Shown here piece after piece: positions 8,300 through 16,458 of a DNA stretch of 64,000 nucleotides; within the stretch, counting starts at the first letter, position 1; each line of letters begins with the position of its first letter. Below the pieces are notes generated by a model. That model was not told where the DNA came from and made no database searches. It worked only from the letters and a program-made list of their open reading frames with translations. Position numbers and translations under genes: made by a program. Location: the NCBI RefSeq assembly GCF_004340875.1, contig NZ_SLXQ01000010.1:124001-188000 (forward strand), given 5' to 3'. The DNA is from Tamaricihabitans halophyticus. Its GTDB lineage: Bacteria; Actinomycetota; Actinomycetes; Mycobacteriales; Pseudonocardiaceae.

Positions 8300-8341
8300 G
8301 GCCGGACCGGTAAATTGGCGACACGCTCGACCGGTCCGGCC
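8300..8341. terminator. 12-bp inverted repeat after clpP2
   Basis: GGCCGGACCGGT (8300-8311) and ACCGGTCCGGCC (8330-8341) pair perfectly around an 18-nt loop. No T tract. The remaining sequence up to 8573 holds no convincing gene and must contain the clpX promoter. Confidence 0.65.
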
Positions 8342-8573
8342 TATGCTGAAAGGTGGGCGCGGGGCGTTGGTGGGCTGGTCCTCCCGCAAACCGGGGTCCG
8401 GCGGGTACCGTCAGCAGCAACCGCGACCTGCATGTCGGGTCGGTCAGCGATAGATACCGAGAAGTGCTGGCACATAGTGTGGTCTACCGGTCACACTGGC
8501 CAGTGGAATCGAGCCCGGAGACGTAACCAGGGGCATCTCTCGAGGTGCACCGGAGGGGACGAGGTCAGCGGTC

Positions 8574-9869
8574 ATGGCACGAATCGGCGACGGCGGGGAC
8601 CTGCTCAAGTGCTCATTTTGTGGCAAGAGCCAGAAGCAGGTAAAGAAACTGATCGCCGGACCGGGCGTGTACATCTGCGATGAATGTATCGACCTGTGTA
8701 ACGAGATCATCGAGGAGGAGCTGGCTGAGGCCGGCGACGTCAAACTCGACGAGCTGCCCAAGCCCGCGGATATCCACGAGTTCCTCGAGCAGTACATCAT
8801 CGGACAGGACGACGCGAAACGCAGCCTCGCCGTCGCGGTGTACAACCACTACAAGCGCATTCAGGCTGGTGAGAAAGGCGCGGCGAACCAGAGCAAGAAC
8901 TCTGGCGAAGAGTCTGTCGAGGTCGCCAAGTCGAACATTCTGATGCTCGGGCCGACCGGCTGCGGCAAGACCTATCTCGCGCAGACACTCGCCAAGCTGC
9001 TCAACGTGCCGTTCGCGATCGCGGATGCCACCGCCCTCACCGAAGCCGGGTACGTCGGCGAGGATGTGGAGAACATCCTGCTCAAGCTGATCCAAGCGGC
9101 CGACTACGACGTGAAGCGCGCCGAGACCGGGATCATCTACATCGATGAAGTCGACAAGATCGCGCGCAAGTCCGAGAATCCCTCGATAACCAGGGACGTA
9201 TCCGGTGAAGGCGTCCAGCAGGCCCTGTTGAAGATCCTGGAGGGTACGACGGCCAGCGTGCCGCCGCAGGGCGGGCGCAAGCACCCGCACCAGGAGTTCA
9301 TCCAGATCGACACCTCGAACGTGCTGTTCATCGTGGCCGGCGCGTTCGCCGGGCTCGAGAAGATCGTCAACGAGCGGATCGGCAAGCGGGGCATCGGTTT
9401 CGGCGCCGACATCCAGTCCAAGATCGATGTGGACACCTCGGACTTCTTCGCGGACACGATGCCCGAGGACCTGATCAAGTTTGGCCTGATCCCCGAGTTC
9501 ATCGGCCGGCTGCCGGTCGTGGCCAGTGTGACCAACTTGGACAAGCCGTCGCTGGTGCGCATCCTCACCGAACCACGCAACGCGCTGGTGAAGCAGTACA
9601 AGCGGCTGTTCGAGATGGACAACGTGGAGCTGGAGTTCACCGAAACCGCCCTTGAAGCGGTGGCGGATCAGGCGATCCTGCGCGGCACGGGCGCGCGCGG
9701 ACTCCGCGCGATCATGGAGGAAGTCCTGCAGCAGGTGATGTACGACATCCCGAGCAGGGATGACGTGGCCAAGGTCGTGATCACCGAGCAGACCGTCAAG
9801 GAGAACGTGAACCCGACGATCGTCGCTCGGCAGCCTTCCCGGCGCCAGCGCAGCGAGAAGTCCGCGTAG
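8574..9869 (+). CDS. clpX: ClpX, AAA+ unfoldase of the Clp protease
   Basis: Protein of 431 aa. An N-terminal zinc-binding domain (Cys13, Cys16, Cys35, Cys38) recognises substrates and adaptors. The AAA+ module has Walker A GPTGCGKT at 126-133, Walker [11 protein letters not shown] near 180-189, and the C-terminal small domain with [14 protein letters not shown]. The GIGFG loop near 280 is the IGF tripeptide that docks on ClpP. Length and motifs are standard. It lies 292 bp after clpP2, so it probably has its own promoter while staying linked to the peptidase genes. Confidence 0.97.
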   Translation: MARIGDGGDLLKCSFCGKSQKQVKKLIAGPGVYICDECIDLCNEIIEEELAEAGDVKLDELPKPADIHEFLEQYIIGQDDAKRSLAVAVYNHYKRIQAGEKGAANQSKNSGEESVEVAKSNILMLGPTGCGKTYLAQTLAKLLNVPFAIADATALTEAGYVGEDVENILLKLIQAADYDVKRAETGIIYIDEVDKIARKSENPSITRDVSGEGVQQALLKILEGTTASVPPQGGRKHPHQEFIQIDTSNVLFIVAGAFAGLEKIVNERIGKRGIGFGADIQSKIDVDTSDFFADTMPEDLIKFGLIPEFIGRLPVVASVTNLDKPSLVRILTEPRNALVKQYKRLFEMDNVELEFTETALEAVADQAILRGTGARGLRAIMEEVLQQVMYDIPSRDDVAKVVITEQTVKENVNPTIVARQPSRRQRSEKSA

Positions 9870-9887
9870 CCCGCGTCGGTCAGTTAG

Positions 9888-10898
9888 CTAGTCAGGGGAT
9901 TCGCGCTCGAGCGACCGCGAGGTGGTGCCGAGTGAATCGGTCACGGAACTCGGGTCCGTTTCGACTGTCTGGCCGCCACAGTGTCGCCCCAGAAACGCCA
10001 GCGTATCCGGCACTACGGAACTGAAATACGGCCCGGTGTGCCCGCCTGGGCGAATATCGGCGACCTCGGGCTCGACCGTCGTGATGAACCGGCGCGCGCC
10101 CTCGATGAACCGGTCACGGTCACCGCACCACACGCCGAGCGGGGTAGTGCCAGTGGCTCGCGGATGCCGAAGCGGGTCAAGCGAAGCCCACTCCCGCCGG
10201 CTCCGGAACGCCTCGCGTTTCCGCATCTCCCGCCACGAGGTGAGCAACGCGGGCGCGACAACGGCGATCGCGCCGAGCGGGGAGCCACGTTCCACCCGCC
10301 GCCGGCCGTAGAGCAGTGCGCCGAACCCGCCCATGGAAGTGCCGAGACACATTTCCGGCATGCCGTCCTCGCGTAGCCCCAAGCCCCGCTCCCGCAACCA
10401 CCCGGGTAGCTCATCGAGCAGCATGGCGAGCGGATCATCTCCGTCGGGCTGCTCGTGCCAGTAGTGGTTTCCGCCGTCCACCGCGACCAGTGCGAACGGC
10501 TGCTGGCCAGGCTTCGACACCTGAGCGCGGAGCTGGTCGCCGAGTTCGGGAAGCCCGGTCGCGGCGGCGCGGCCGTTCAGTCCGTGCAGGACGAGCGCTA
10601 CCGGTAGTTGCTCGGGCGGGTCCCGATCGGGGAGATGGGTCACCAGATTGACCGTGCGGCCCCGCGCCGCGGAATAGACTTGCTCGCGGACCGTCATACC
10701 GATCCGCTGCGGCGCGCCGATCGTCGCGGATAACCGTTGGTGCCCGAAGCGGAACTCCTCCAGCGCGGTGACGGCGAAGCCTGTCGCGGCCAACACCGCC
10801 GAGCCTGCGATAGCGAGGTAGCGGCGGCGGCCAAGGACCGCGTGCCGATGCGATTCGTCGCCTTGTTCCGTGCTGTCTGTGTTGTCGGAGCTCGGCAT
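9888..10898 (-). CDS. Exported alpha/beta-hydrolase esterase, copy 1
   Basis: Protein of 336 aa of the esterase D / antigen 85-like alpha/beta-hydrolase type. A polar N-terminus with RRRY and a hydrophobic segment (about residues 27-45) suggests a Tat-like signal or membrane anchor. Catalytic features are the LHGLNG oxyanion loop, nucleophile elbow GTSMGGFG, acid in WCGDRDRFIE and His in PGGHTGPYF. Start at ATG 10898 is supported by GGGAGG upstream. It is clearly paralogous to the next gene upstream (11085-12008), sharing HYWHEQPDGDD-like and SMGGFG blocks. Natural substrate is unknown. Confidence 0.85.
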   Translation of the reverse strand: MPSSDNTDSTEQGDESHRHAVLGRRRYLAIAGSAVLAATGFAVTALEEFRFGHQRLSATIGAPQRIGMTVREQVYSAARGRTVNLVTHLPDRDPPEQLPVALVLHGLNGRAAATGLPELGDQLRAQVSKPGQQPFALVAVDGGNHYWHEQPDGDDPLAMLLDELPGWLRERGLGLREDGMPEMCLGTSMGGFGALLYGRRRVERGSPLGAIAVVAPALLTSWREMRKREAFRSRREWASLDPLRHPRATGTTPLGVWCGDRDRFIEGARRFITTVEPEVADIRPGGHTGPYFSSVVPDTLAFLGRHCGGQTVETDPSSVTDSLGTTSRSLERESPD

Positions 10899-11084
10899 GC
10901 ACCCCGCCTCCCGGTCGACTGGCACCGAGATCCATCCTGCCACGGTCGCGCCAGCCAGCCAGGCTTCCGAACGCAAGGACGCTCGGATGATCTAATCCGC
11001 GTCCCGCTCGACTCGGCCGGTTTTGTCCGTAATGGTGCGCTGTTCGGGGCTGACGACGCTTTCTCGGACTGTCGCATGTGGATG

Positions 11085-12008
11085 CTATCCGGGCTTGGGG
11101 ACGTAGTCAGTGAGAAACCCGAGAACGTCGCCGACCACCGACTGGAAGAAGTCCGGCCCGTGTGGACCAGGGCGCAGATCAGCGTGCGTCGGATCGGCTT
11201 TCGCGATGAACTGCCGAGTGCCTTCGATGAACCGGTCGTCCTCGGTGCCGCACCACACTCCTAACGGGACGTCACCGTGCGCGCCGGGATTCCGTAGCGG
11301 GTCGATCGCCGCCCATTGCGCCTCGTCCGTGAAGGCGTCTCGGCTGCGCAACTCCGACCACTCGGTGAACAGTGCGGGGGAGACCACGGCAAGGGCACCG
11401 GGCGAGTTACCGCGCTCGCGGCGTCGACGAGCGTAGACGAGCGAACCAAAGCCGCCCATGGACACCCCGGTGGCCGCCCATGGCTGGCCATCCCCGCCGC
11501 CGAGCCCGCGTTCGCGCAGCCAGCGCGGGATTTCGTCAAGCAGCATGCCCAGCGCGTCATCGCCGTCCGGGTATTCGTGCCAGTAGTTGTCCCCGCCGTC
11601 CACCGAGACGAAGGCGAACGGGCGGGTTTTGCCCTCGGCGACCGCGTCCCGCAGCTGGCCGCCCCAGCCGTGCCAGGTGACCTCCTCCGCACTGCCGCCC
11701 CTGCCGTGTAGCAGCAGGGACACCGGCAGCCCAGCTGGCGGCTGCTCCTTCGGCAGGATGGTTACCAGGTTGACGTCCTGCCCTCGGGCACGGGAATACA
11801 CCCGTTCGGTATGGGTGATGCCGGTATCCGCCGGTGGTCCGGGGTCGAACGTGCCACCCGTGGCCGAGGGCATGCTCTGGCAACCGGCGCTCAGCGCGCC
11901 AGCTCCGGCCAGTGCCACCGCGGAGGCGCTGGCCCGGAGCAGGGTTCGGCGGCTTGTACGGGTGTTCGAGTGTGGAGCTTCGCGCATAGCTGGTCGCTTA
12001 TCCCGCAT
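11085..12008 (-). CDS. Exported lipoprotein esterase, alpha/beta hydrolase, copy 2
   Basis: Protein of 307 aa (300 from the internal ATG at 11987). The N-terminus has a twin-arginine motif SRRTLLR followed by a hydrophobic stretch and a lipobox LSAGC, so it is probably a Tat-exported lipoprotein. Catalytic features are LHGRGG, nucleophile elbow GVSMGGFG, acid in [11 protein letters not shown] and a C-terminal His in GPHGPDFF. The start at 12008 overlaps the end of fdhD by 11 bp, suggesting translational coupling, although neither candidate start has a clear ribosome binding site. It is a tandem paralogue of the esterase at 9888-10898, separated by 186 bp with no other gene. Confidence 0.85.
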   Translation of the reverse strand: MRDKRPAMREAPHSNTRTSRRTLLRASASAVALAGAGALSAGCQSMPSATGGTFDPGPPADTGITHTERVYSRARGQDVNLVTILPKEQPPAGLPVSLLLHGRGGSAEEVTWHGWGGQLRDAVAEGKTRPFAFVSVDGGDNYWHEYPDGDDALGMLLDEIPRWLRERGLGGGDGQPWAATGVSMGGFGSLVYARRRRERGNSPGALAVVSPALFTEWSELRSRDAFTDEAQWAAIDPLRNPGAHGDVPLGVWCGTEDDRFIEGTRQFIAKADPTHADLRPGPHGPDFFQSVVGDVLGFLTDYVPKPG

Positions 12009-12870
12009 GCCGCGCGTAGCTGGGTGCCGTCGATTCTGGTGTATCGGTTTCGGGTATCCGGTGCCCTCCGGTGTAGACGTTCATCGAGGAACCGCGTAGG
12101 AATCCCACCAGGGTGATGCCGTTCTCCTCGGCCAGTTCCACGGCCAGCGAGGAGGGCGCGGACACCGCGGCCAGCATCGGAATACCCGCCATCGCCGCCT
12201 TCTGCACCAGCTCGAACGATGCCCTGCCGGAAACCAGCAGGATCTGCTCGCGCAGCGGCACCCGACCCTCCAGCACGCCCCAGCCGAGCACCTTGTCCAC
12301 GGCGTTGTGCCGGCCAACGTCTTCGCGGACGGCGAGCGCCTCGCCGGCGGTGGTGAACAACCCGGCCGCGTGTAATCCACCGGTGGAGGCGAAAACTCGC
12401 TGTCGCTCGCGCAACGTGCCGGGCAACTCGGCCAGCAGTTCGGGCGGCACGCGCAGCGCCGCCGACCCCGGGTCGAACCGGGTCCGCAACCGCACCGCGT
12501 CCAAGGCGGCCTTGCCGCACACCCCGCAGGAGGACGTGGTGTAGAAGTTGCGCTCCACGCCGACATCCGGCGGATCAACACCGGCTGCGAGCGAGACATC
12601 GAGCACGTTGTAGGTGTTCTTGCCATCCGGCCCCTTGCCGTCGCAGTACCTGGCTACCGCGATATCGGCCTTGCCGCCGATCACGCCCTCGCTGAGCAGG
12701 AAACCGTGCGCGAGTTCCACATCGTGGCCGGGCGTGCGCATGGTGACCGCGAGTGCCTTGCCGTTCACCCGCAGTTCGAGGGGCTCCTCCGCGGCAAGGG
12801 CGTCCGGCCGTTGCCGTTCACCCCGTGGACCAATCATCCGTACTGGACGACGAACGGTCACCCGTCCCAT
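11998..12870 (-). CDS. fdhD: FdhD, sulfur carrier for formate dehydrogenase maturation
   Basis: Protein of 290 aa. FdhD transfers sulfur from a cysteine desulfurase to the molybdenum cofactor of formate dehydrogenases; Cys115 and Cys118 in TSSCGVCGK are the conserved cysteines. Start at ATG 12870 has GAGGAGG 7 bases upstream. Its probable client is the FdhF/YdeP-type enzyme at 18055-20340 in this window. The gene is divergent from a winged-helix regulator, and the 130-bp gap between them holds an array of TCAAGA/TCTTGA half-sites. Confidence 0.93.
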   Translation of the reverse strand: MGRVTVRRPVRMIGPRGERQRPDALAAEEPLELRVNGKALAVTMRTPGHDVELAHGFLLSEGVIGGKADIAVARYCDGKGPDGKNTYNVLDVSLAAGVDPPDVGVERNFYTTSSCGVCGKAALDAVRLRTRFDPGSAALRVPPELLAELPGTLRERQRVFASTGGLHAAGLFTTAGEALAVREDVGRHNAVDKVLGWGVLEGRVPLREQILLVSGRASFELVQKAAMAGIPMLAAVSAPSSLAVELAEENGITLVGFLRGSSMNVYTGGHRIPETDTPESTAPSYARHAG

Positions 12871-12940
12871 GGTCAGCCTCCTCTCGCACGGCTGAATCCA
12901 TCGTCTCACCTTGCCGAGGGAGTAGGCCCGCCCGATCAAA

Positions 12941-12996
12941 TCAAGACTCTTTTATCAAGATGTCTTGCTAAATAAGTCTTGATAAAGATATCTTGA
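12941..12996. promoter_or_regulatory. Five-half-site operator array, 14-bp phased
   Basis: TCAAGA at 12941 and 12955, then TCTTGC at 12963 and TCTTGA at 12977 and 12991. Like-oriented half-sites are exactly 14 bp apart. Local palindromes include AAGATATCTT at 12985-12994 and CAAGA-TG-TCTTG at 12956-12967. The array is AT-rich and ends just before the ATG of the regulator at 13001. Confidence 0.75.
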
Positions 12997-13000
12997 GCAC

Positions 13001-13591
13001 ATGACCGATGGCGCACCGGAGCGAATCAGCGATCCGAAGAAGTTGCGGGCCCTGGCGCATCCGTTGCGCTGGCGGTTGATCGAACTGTTGGGGGTGGCGG
13101 ATCAGGCGACCGCGACCTATTGCGCCAGTGAGCTCGGCGAGAGCGTGGCGAGTTGCTCGTATCACCTCAACCAGCTCGGCAAGTACGGATTTGTCGAAGT
13201 GGTCGAATCCGAGGGCAGGGAAAAGCCGTGGCGGTTGACGAACTATGACCAGAGCTGGTCGGCCGAAGGGCTGGACCTGGAAGGTCAGCTGGCTGCCGAA
13301 GCGGTCTCCGAGGCGTTCCTCGAGCACACCTTCGATCAGTTCCGTCGACTTCAAGTCCAGCGGTCCCAGCAGCCGAAGGAGTGGCGCGAGGCCGCCGGCA
13401 TGTCCGCTGGCACCACGTTCCTGACCGCCGAGGAGCTGGCCGAGGTCAAGGGCCAGCTACGTGCGGTCATCGATCGCTATTTCGACCGGCTTGCCGATCC
13501 CGGCTCGCGACCGGCGGGTGCTCGTCCGGTGCATCTGTTCGTCAGCGCACTCGGCGCCTGGGCGCCGGAACCGGATGAGGCCCGCGAATGA
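13001..13591 (+). CDS. ArsR-like winged helix-turn-helix transcriptional regulator
   Basis: Protein of 196 aa. The N-terminal domain (about residues 12-85) has the ArsR/HTH_20 pattern: KLRALAHPLRWRLIELL, then TYCASELGESVASCSYHLNQLGKYGFVEVV, then a wing. The C-terminal half is helical and contains no recognised ligand domain. It is probably autoregulated through the phased half-sites that run up to its start codon, and it may also control fdhD in the opposite direction. The short spacing of the array to the start codon would put RNA polymerase and repressor in direct competition. Convergent with a hypothetical gene, 11 bp between stops. Confidence 0.88.
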   Translation: MTDGAPERISDPKKLRALAHPLRWRLIELLGVADQATATYCASELGESVASCSYHLNQLGKYGFVEVVESEGREKPWRLTNYDQSWSAEGLDLEGQLAAEAVSEAFLEHTFDQFRRLQVQRSQQPKEWREAAGMSAGTTFLTAEELAEVKGQLRAVIDRYFDRLADPGSRPAGARPVHLFVSALGAWAPEPDEARE

Positions 13592-13602
13592 GCGCCCTCG
13601 GC

Positions 13603-14550
13603 TTAACCGTCGGACTCGGCAGGCACCTCGTCGAGACCGAGCCGGAGCCACTCGCCGGTGTTCAGTACGACGTGGAGATCCGCGCCCCTGCCGATCACCT
13701 GTGCGCGAAACGGCATTGGCTCCCCGCCGGGCAGGACGAGCCGGTACTCGCCCGTCACTCGCAGGCCTTCCGTCTCGAGCACACCAGTGGCCAGGCGGTC
13801 ATGGGCGGCCTTGCCCCCGCCATACAGCGCGACCCGCGACCCGTCCACGGCAAGGGCCTTGGCGCCCCGAATATCGTTGTGCCACCAGGTGAGGGTGTCG
13901 TCCTGGATCCGCACGACGGGAAATCGCCGGTAGTAGCAGGTCCACGTCGCATCGTCGGTGACATTGAGCGCGTAGCAGTCGCTGATCGCGCCCCAGGGGT
14001 GCAGCGAATGCGAAGGGTAGTGCCAGCGGGCGGTGAGTTCGGTGTCGTAGCGGACCAGACCAGCCGCGCCGAGCGGCGAAGGGCCCGTGGTGCCGCTCCA
14101 GCCGAGGTTGCCGAAGACGCCTTCGTCGAAGTACCCAACCCAGACGTCCCCCTGGCGAGTGCTCAGCACGTGCTCGATGCCATCGCCGAGTGTCTGCTCG
14201 GCGCATACCTGCCCGGTCGAGTCGTAGGTGACCGCGTTTTGTTCCGGGCCGGCGTGGCGCCACTGGCAGCGCGCGGCGACGACGAGCACTCGGCCATCGG
14301 GCAACGGCTGGATCATCGGATGCGCACTCGGTCGCCAGTCGATCGGGGTACTGCTGGTCGTTGCCGCGGTGTGCGTGCTGATCCGAGCCCGCACCGGCAG
14401 CGAACTCTGGGTGGCTGCCTCGGGGTTTGCCGCCCACAACGCCAATGCTTCACCGGAAGGGCCGATCGAGGCGCATACCCGTACGTCGCCCGGATCCGGT
14501 GGCAGCAGCTGGGCGTGGTGGCCAACCGGGAGCGTCGGCAACGCGAGCAT
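13603..14550 (-). CDS. Conserved hypothetical protein, beta-rich
   Basis: Protein of about 315 aa from ATG 14550; a GTG at 14604 would give 333 aa and neither start has a good ribosome binding site. The sequence is rich in short beta-like blocks with Trp, Gly and Asp, for example GDVWVGYFDEGVFG, GLVRYD, DCYALNV and ATWTCYYRRFPVVRI, which suggests a beta-propeller-like or sandwich fold. There is no signal peptide or catalytic motif that I recognise. The opposite strand also lacks stops over most of this region, but its product is Arg/Pro-rich with no domain, so the minus strand is taken as coding. Confidence 0.75.
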   Translation of the reverse strand: MLALPTLPVGHHAQLLPPDPGDVRVCASIGPSGEALALWAANPEAATQSSLPVRARISTHTAATTSSTPIDWRPSAHPMIQPLPDGRVLVVAARCQWRHAGPEQNAVTYDSTGQVCAEQTLGDGIEHVLSTRQGDVWVGYFDEGVFGNLGWSGTTGPSPLGAAGLVRYDTELTARWHYPSHSLHPWGAISDCYALNVTDDATWTCYYRRFPVVRIQDDTLTWWHNDIRGAKALAVDGSRVALYGGGKAAHDRLATGVLETEGLRVTGEYRLVLPGGEPMPFRAQVIGRGADLHVVLNTGEWLRLGLDEVPAESDG

Positions 14551-14622
14551 CGCCGCGCGCTGCTCGGCTTCCCGCTGCTGCCAACGACTCGTCGAAGCAT
14601 TCACCGAACTATTGGAACACGC

Positions 14623-14640
14623 TCCTGGCTGGAGCCAGGA
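14623..14640. repeat. 18-nt inverted repeat
   Basis: TCCTGGCT-GG-AGCCAGGA, perfect 8-bp arms, in the otherwise sparsely coding stretch 14551-14949. Function unknown. Confidence 0.4.
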
Positions 14641-14662
14641 CTTCGCTAAGTGGGTGATCTTG

Positions 14663-14836
14663 ATGCTGGTTGACCCGACACAGGCAGCGGCCGTAGCCAA
14701 GTATCGCGCGGCGGACCCGCGCACGGTCGCGGCGCGCCAACGGAAGGCGCTGGCGGTATTGCGTTCCGGCCGCGCGGTGTGCACTAGTTGTGGTCAGCGC
14801 GCCACGCGGCGCTCGTTGCGGCCGGTCACGATCTGA
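14663..14836 (+). CDS. Possible small protein, 57 aa
   Basis: The 399-bp stretch 14551-14949 contains one small frame that could be a gene: ATG 14663, 57 aa, basic, beginning MLVDPTQAAAVAKYRAAD and containing one CTSC pair. Third codon positions are mostly G or C, as expected here, and the opposite strand reads like an antisense shadow. There is no clear ribosome binding site and no recognised family, so this remains a weak call. Otherwise the stretch holds only the palindrome at 14623 and the transporter leader. Confidence 0.25.
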   Translation: MLVDPTQAAAVAKYRAADPRTVAARQRKALAVLRSGRAVCTSCGQRATRRSLRPVTI

Positions 14837-14949
14837 ACGCGCCGGCCGTAGGGCTTTCCTCTGGCAACGGGTAGTGCCATGCTGTGCAGCCGGAAATGGT
14901 TGCGCCTTCAATGAGACGCCCCGGAACGACCTGCCACGGAGGGCAATGC

Positions 14950-16308
14950 ATGGCCGAAGGATTCCTCAGCAGATCGCGCATCGTCGCACCGAATGACTGG
15001 AACCGGTGGCTGATTCCACCCGCGGCGCTGTCCGTGCATCTGGCGATCGGTCAGGCCTACGCGTGGAGCGTGTTCAAATCACCGCTCGAGGGCACGCTGA
15101 ACCTGTCCGGGACGCAGAGCGCGCTGCCGTTTCAGCTCGGCATCGTCATGCTCGGGCTATCCGCGGCGTTCGGCGGCACCCTGGTGGAACGTAACGGCCC
15201 GCGCTGGGCAATGTTCGTGTCGCTGGTGTGCTTTTCCGGCGGGTTCCTGATTTCCGCGCTCGGCGTGGCGACGGGCCAGTACTGGCTGGTGGTGCTCGGT
15301 TACGGCGGCGTCGGCGGGATCGGGCTGGGCATCGGCTATATCTCACCAGTGTCCACACTCATCAAGTGGTTCCCGGACCGTCCGGGGATGGCGACCGGAA
15401 TCGCAATCATGGGTTTCGGTGGTGGCGCGCTGATCGCTTCGCCGTGGTCGAACCAGATGCTGGATTCGTTCGGCACGGACAGCTCGGGGATCGCGACGAC
15501 GTTCGCGGTGCACGGCGTGGTGTACGCGATCTTCATGTCGCTGGGTGTGCTGCTGGTGCGGGTTCCGGCCGATGGCTGGCGCCCCAAGGGGTGGCGGCCG
15601 GAGCAGGCGAAGTCCGGAAAGCTCATCGCCACGGGCCATGTCTCCGCGAACACGGCGCTGCGTACCCCGCAGTTCTGGCTACTGTGGATAGTGCTGTGCT
15701 TCAACGTCACCGCGGGTATCGGGATCCTGGAGAAGGCGGCGCCGATGATCGTCGACTTCTTCGCGAACACCGAAGCGCCGCTCACGGTCGCCTCGGCAGC
15801 CGGTTTCGTCGCGTTGCTCTCGCTGACGAACATGCTCGGCCGGTTCGTCTGGTCGTCCACATCGGATATCGTCGGGCGCAAGAACATCTACCGGCTCTAT
15901 CTGGGTGGTGGGGCGCTGCTCTACCTCGGGATCGTGCTCAGCGGCGACTCCTCGAAGGTGGTGTTCATCCTCGCCGCGCTGGTGATCCTTTCGTTCTATG
16001 GGGCCGGATTCGCCACCATCCCGGCATACCTGCGCGATCTGTTCGGCACCTACCAGGTCGGCGCGATCCACGGCCGGCTGCTCACCGCCTGGTCCACCGC
16101 AGGAATCCTCGGGCCGCTGATCGTCAACGCGGTGGCCGACAGTCAGGCTGCCGCGGGCAAGAGCGGGCCGGCGCTGTACACGGTCTCGCTGTACATCATG
16201 ATCGGCCTACTCGTGGTTGGCTTTGCTGCCAACGAGTTCGTCCGGCCGGTCAACCCGAAGCACCACGAGCGGTTCGCGGACAGCGAAGCGGAAGGGGCCA
16301 ACCGATGA
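14950..16308 (+). CDS. MFS transporter, OFA (oxalate/formate antiporter) family
   Basis: Integral membrane transporter of 452 aa with about 12 predicted helices. OFA features include the early block LSVHLAIGQAYAWSVFKSPLE, the loop GPRWAMFVS after helix 2, and SPVSTLIKWFPDRPGMATGIAIMGFGGGA in helices 4-5. Start at ATG 14950 with GGAGGG 6 bases upstream. Substrate is probably a small carboxylate such as formate or oxalate, given fdhD and an FdhF-like enzyme nearby, but specificity cannot be read from sequence. Its stop overlaps the start of a 42-aa gene (ATGA), a pairing known for this transporter type. Confidence 0.88.
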   Translation: MAEGFLSRSRIVAPNDWNRWLIPPAALSVHLAIGQAYAWSVFKSPLEGTLNLSGTQSALPFQLGIVMLGLSAAFGGTLVERNGPRWAMFVSLVCFSGGFLISALGVATGQYWLVVLGYGGVGGIGLGIGYISPVSTLIKWFPDRPGMATGIAIMGFGGGALIASPWSNQMLDSFGTDSSGIATTFAVHGVVYAIFMSLGVLLVRVPADGWRPKGWRPEQAKSGKLIATGHVSANTALRTPQFWLLWIVLCFNVTAGIGILEKAAPMIVDFFANTEAPLTVASAAGFVALLSLTNMLGRFVWSSTSDIVGRKNIYRLYLGGGALLYLGIVLSGDSSKVVFILAALVILSFYGAGFATIPAYLRDLFGTYQVGAIHGRLLTAWSTAGILGPLIVNAVADSQAAAGKSGPALYTVSLYIMIGLLVVGFAANEFVRPVNPKHHERFADSEAEGANR

Positions 16309-16433
16309 ACGACAGCGTGCGCACACGGCCCCGTGCGGGCCTGCTGACCTTCGTGTGGTTGTGGGTCGGCATACCGTTCGGTTACGGCGTTTACCAGCTG
16401 GCCACCCAGGTCGTGCAGTTGTTCACTGGCTAG
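16305..16433 (+). CDS. MFS transporter small subunit, 42 aa
   Basis: A 42-residue single-span membrane protein, overlapping the transporter stop by ATGA. After a basic N-terminus it has one hydrophobic segment LLTFVWLWVGIPFGYGVYQL. The WxWVxIPFGYGVYQL signature matches small proteins that I recall always following OFA-family transporters in actinobacteria and proteobacteria. It probably assembles with the transporter, but its role is not established. Because of its size it is easily missed in automatic annotation. Confidence 0.8.
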   Translation: MNDSVRTRPRAGLLTFVWLWVGIPFGYGVYQLATQVVQLFTG

Positions 16434-16458
16434 CCGGTCATCCGGTTAGGGTGTGCGG

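Noticed and set aside
13588-14649. A 353-codon plus-strand frame starting with ATGA overlap after the regulator
   Set aside because: The overlap looks attractive, but the product is Arg/Pro-rich without domains, while the opposite strand gives a protein with regular beta-like blocks.
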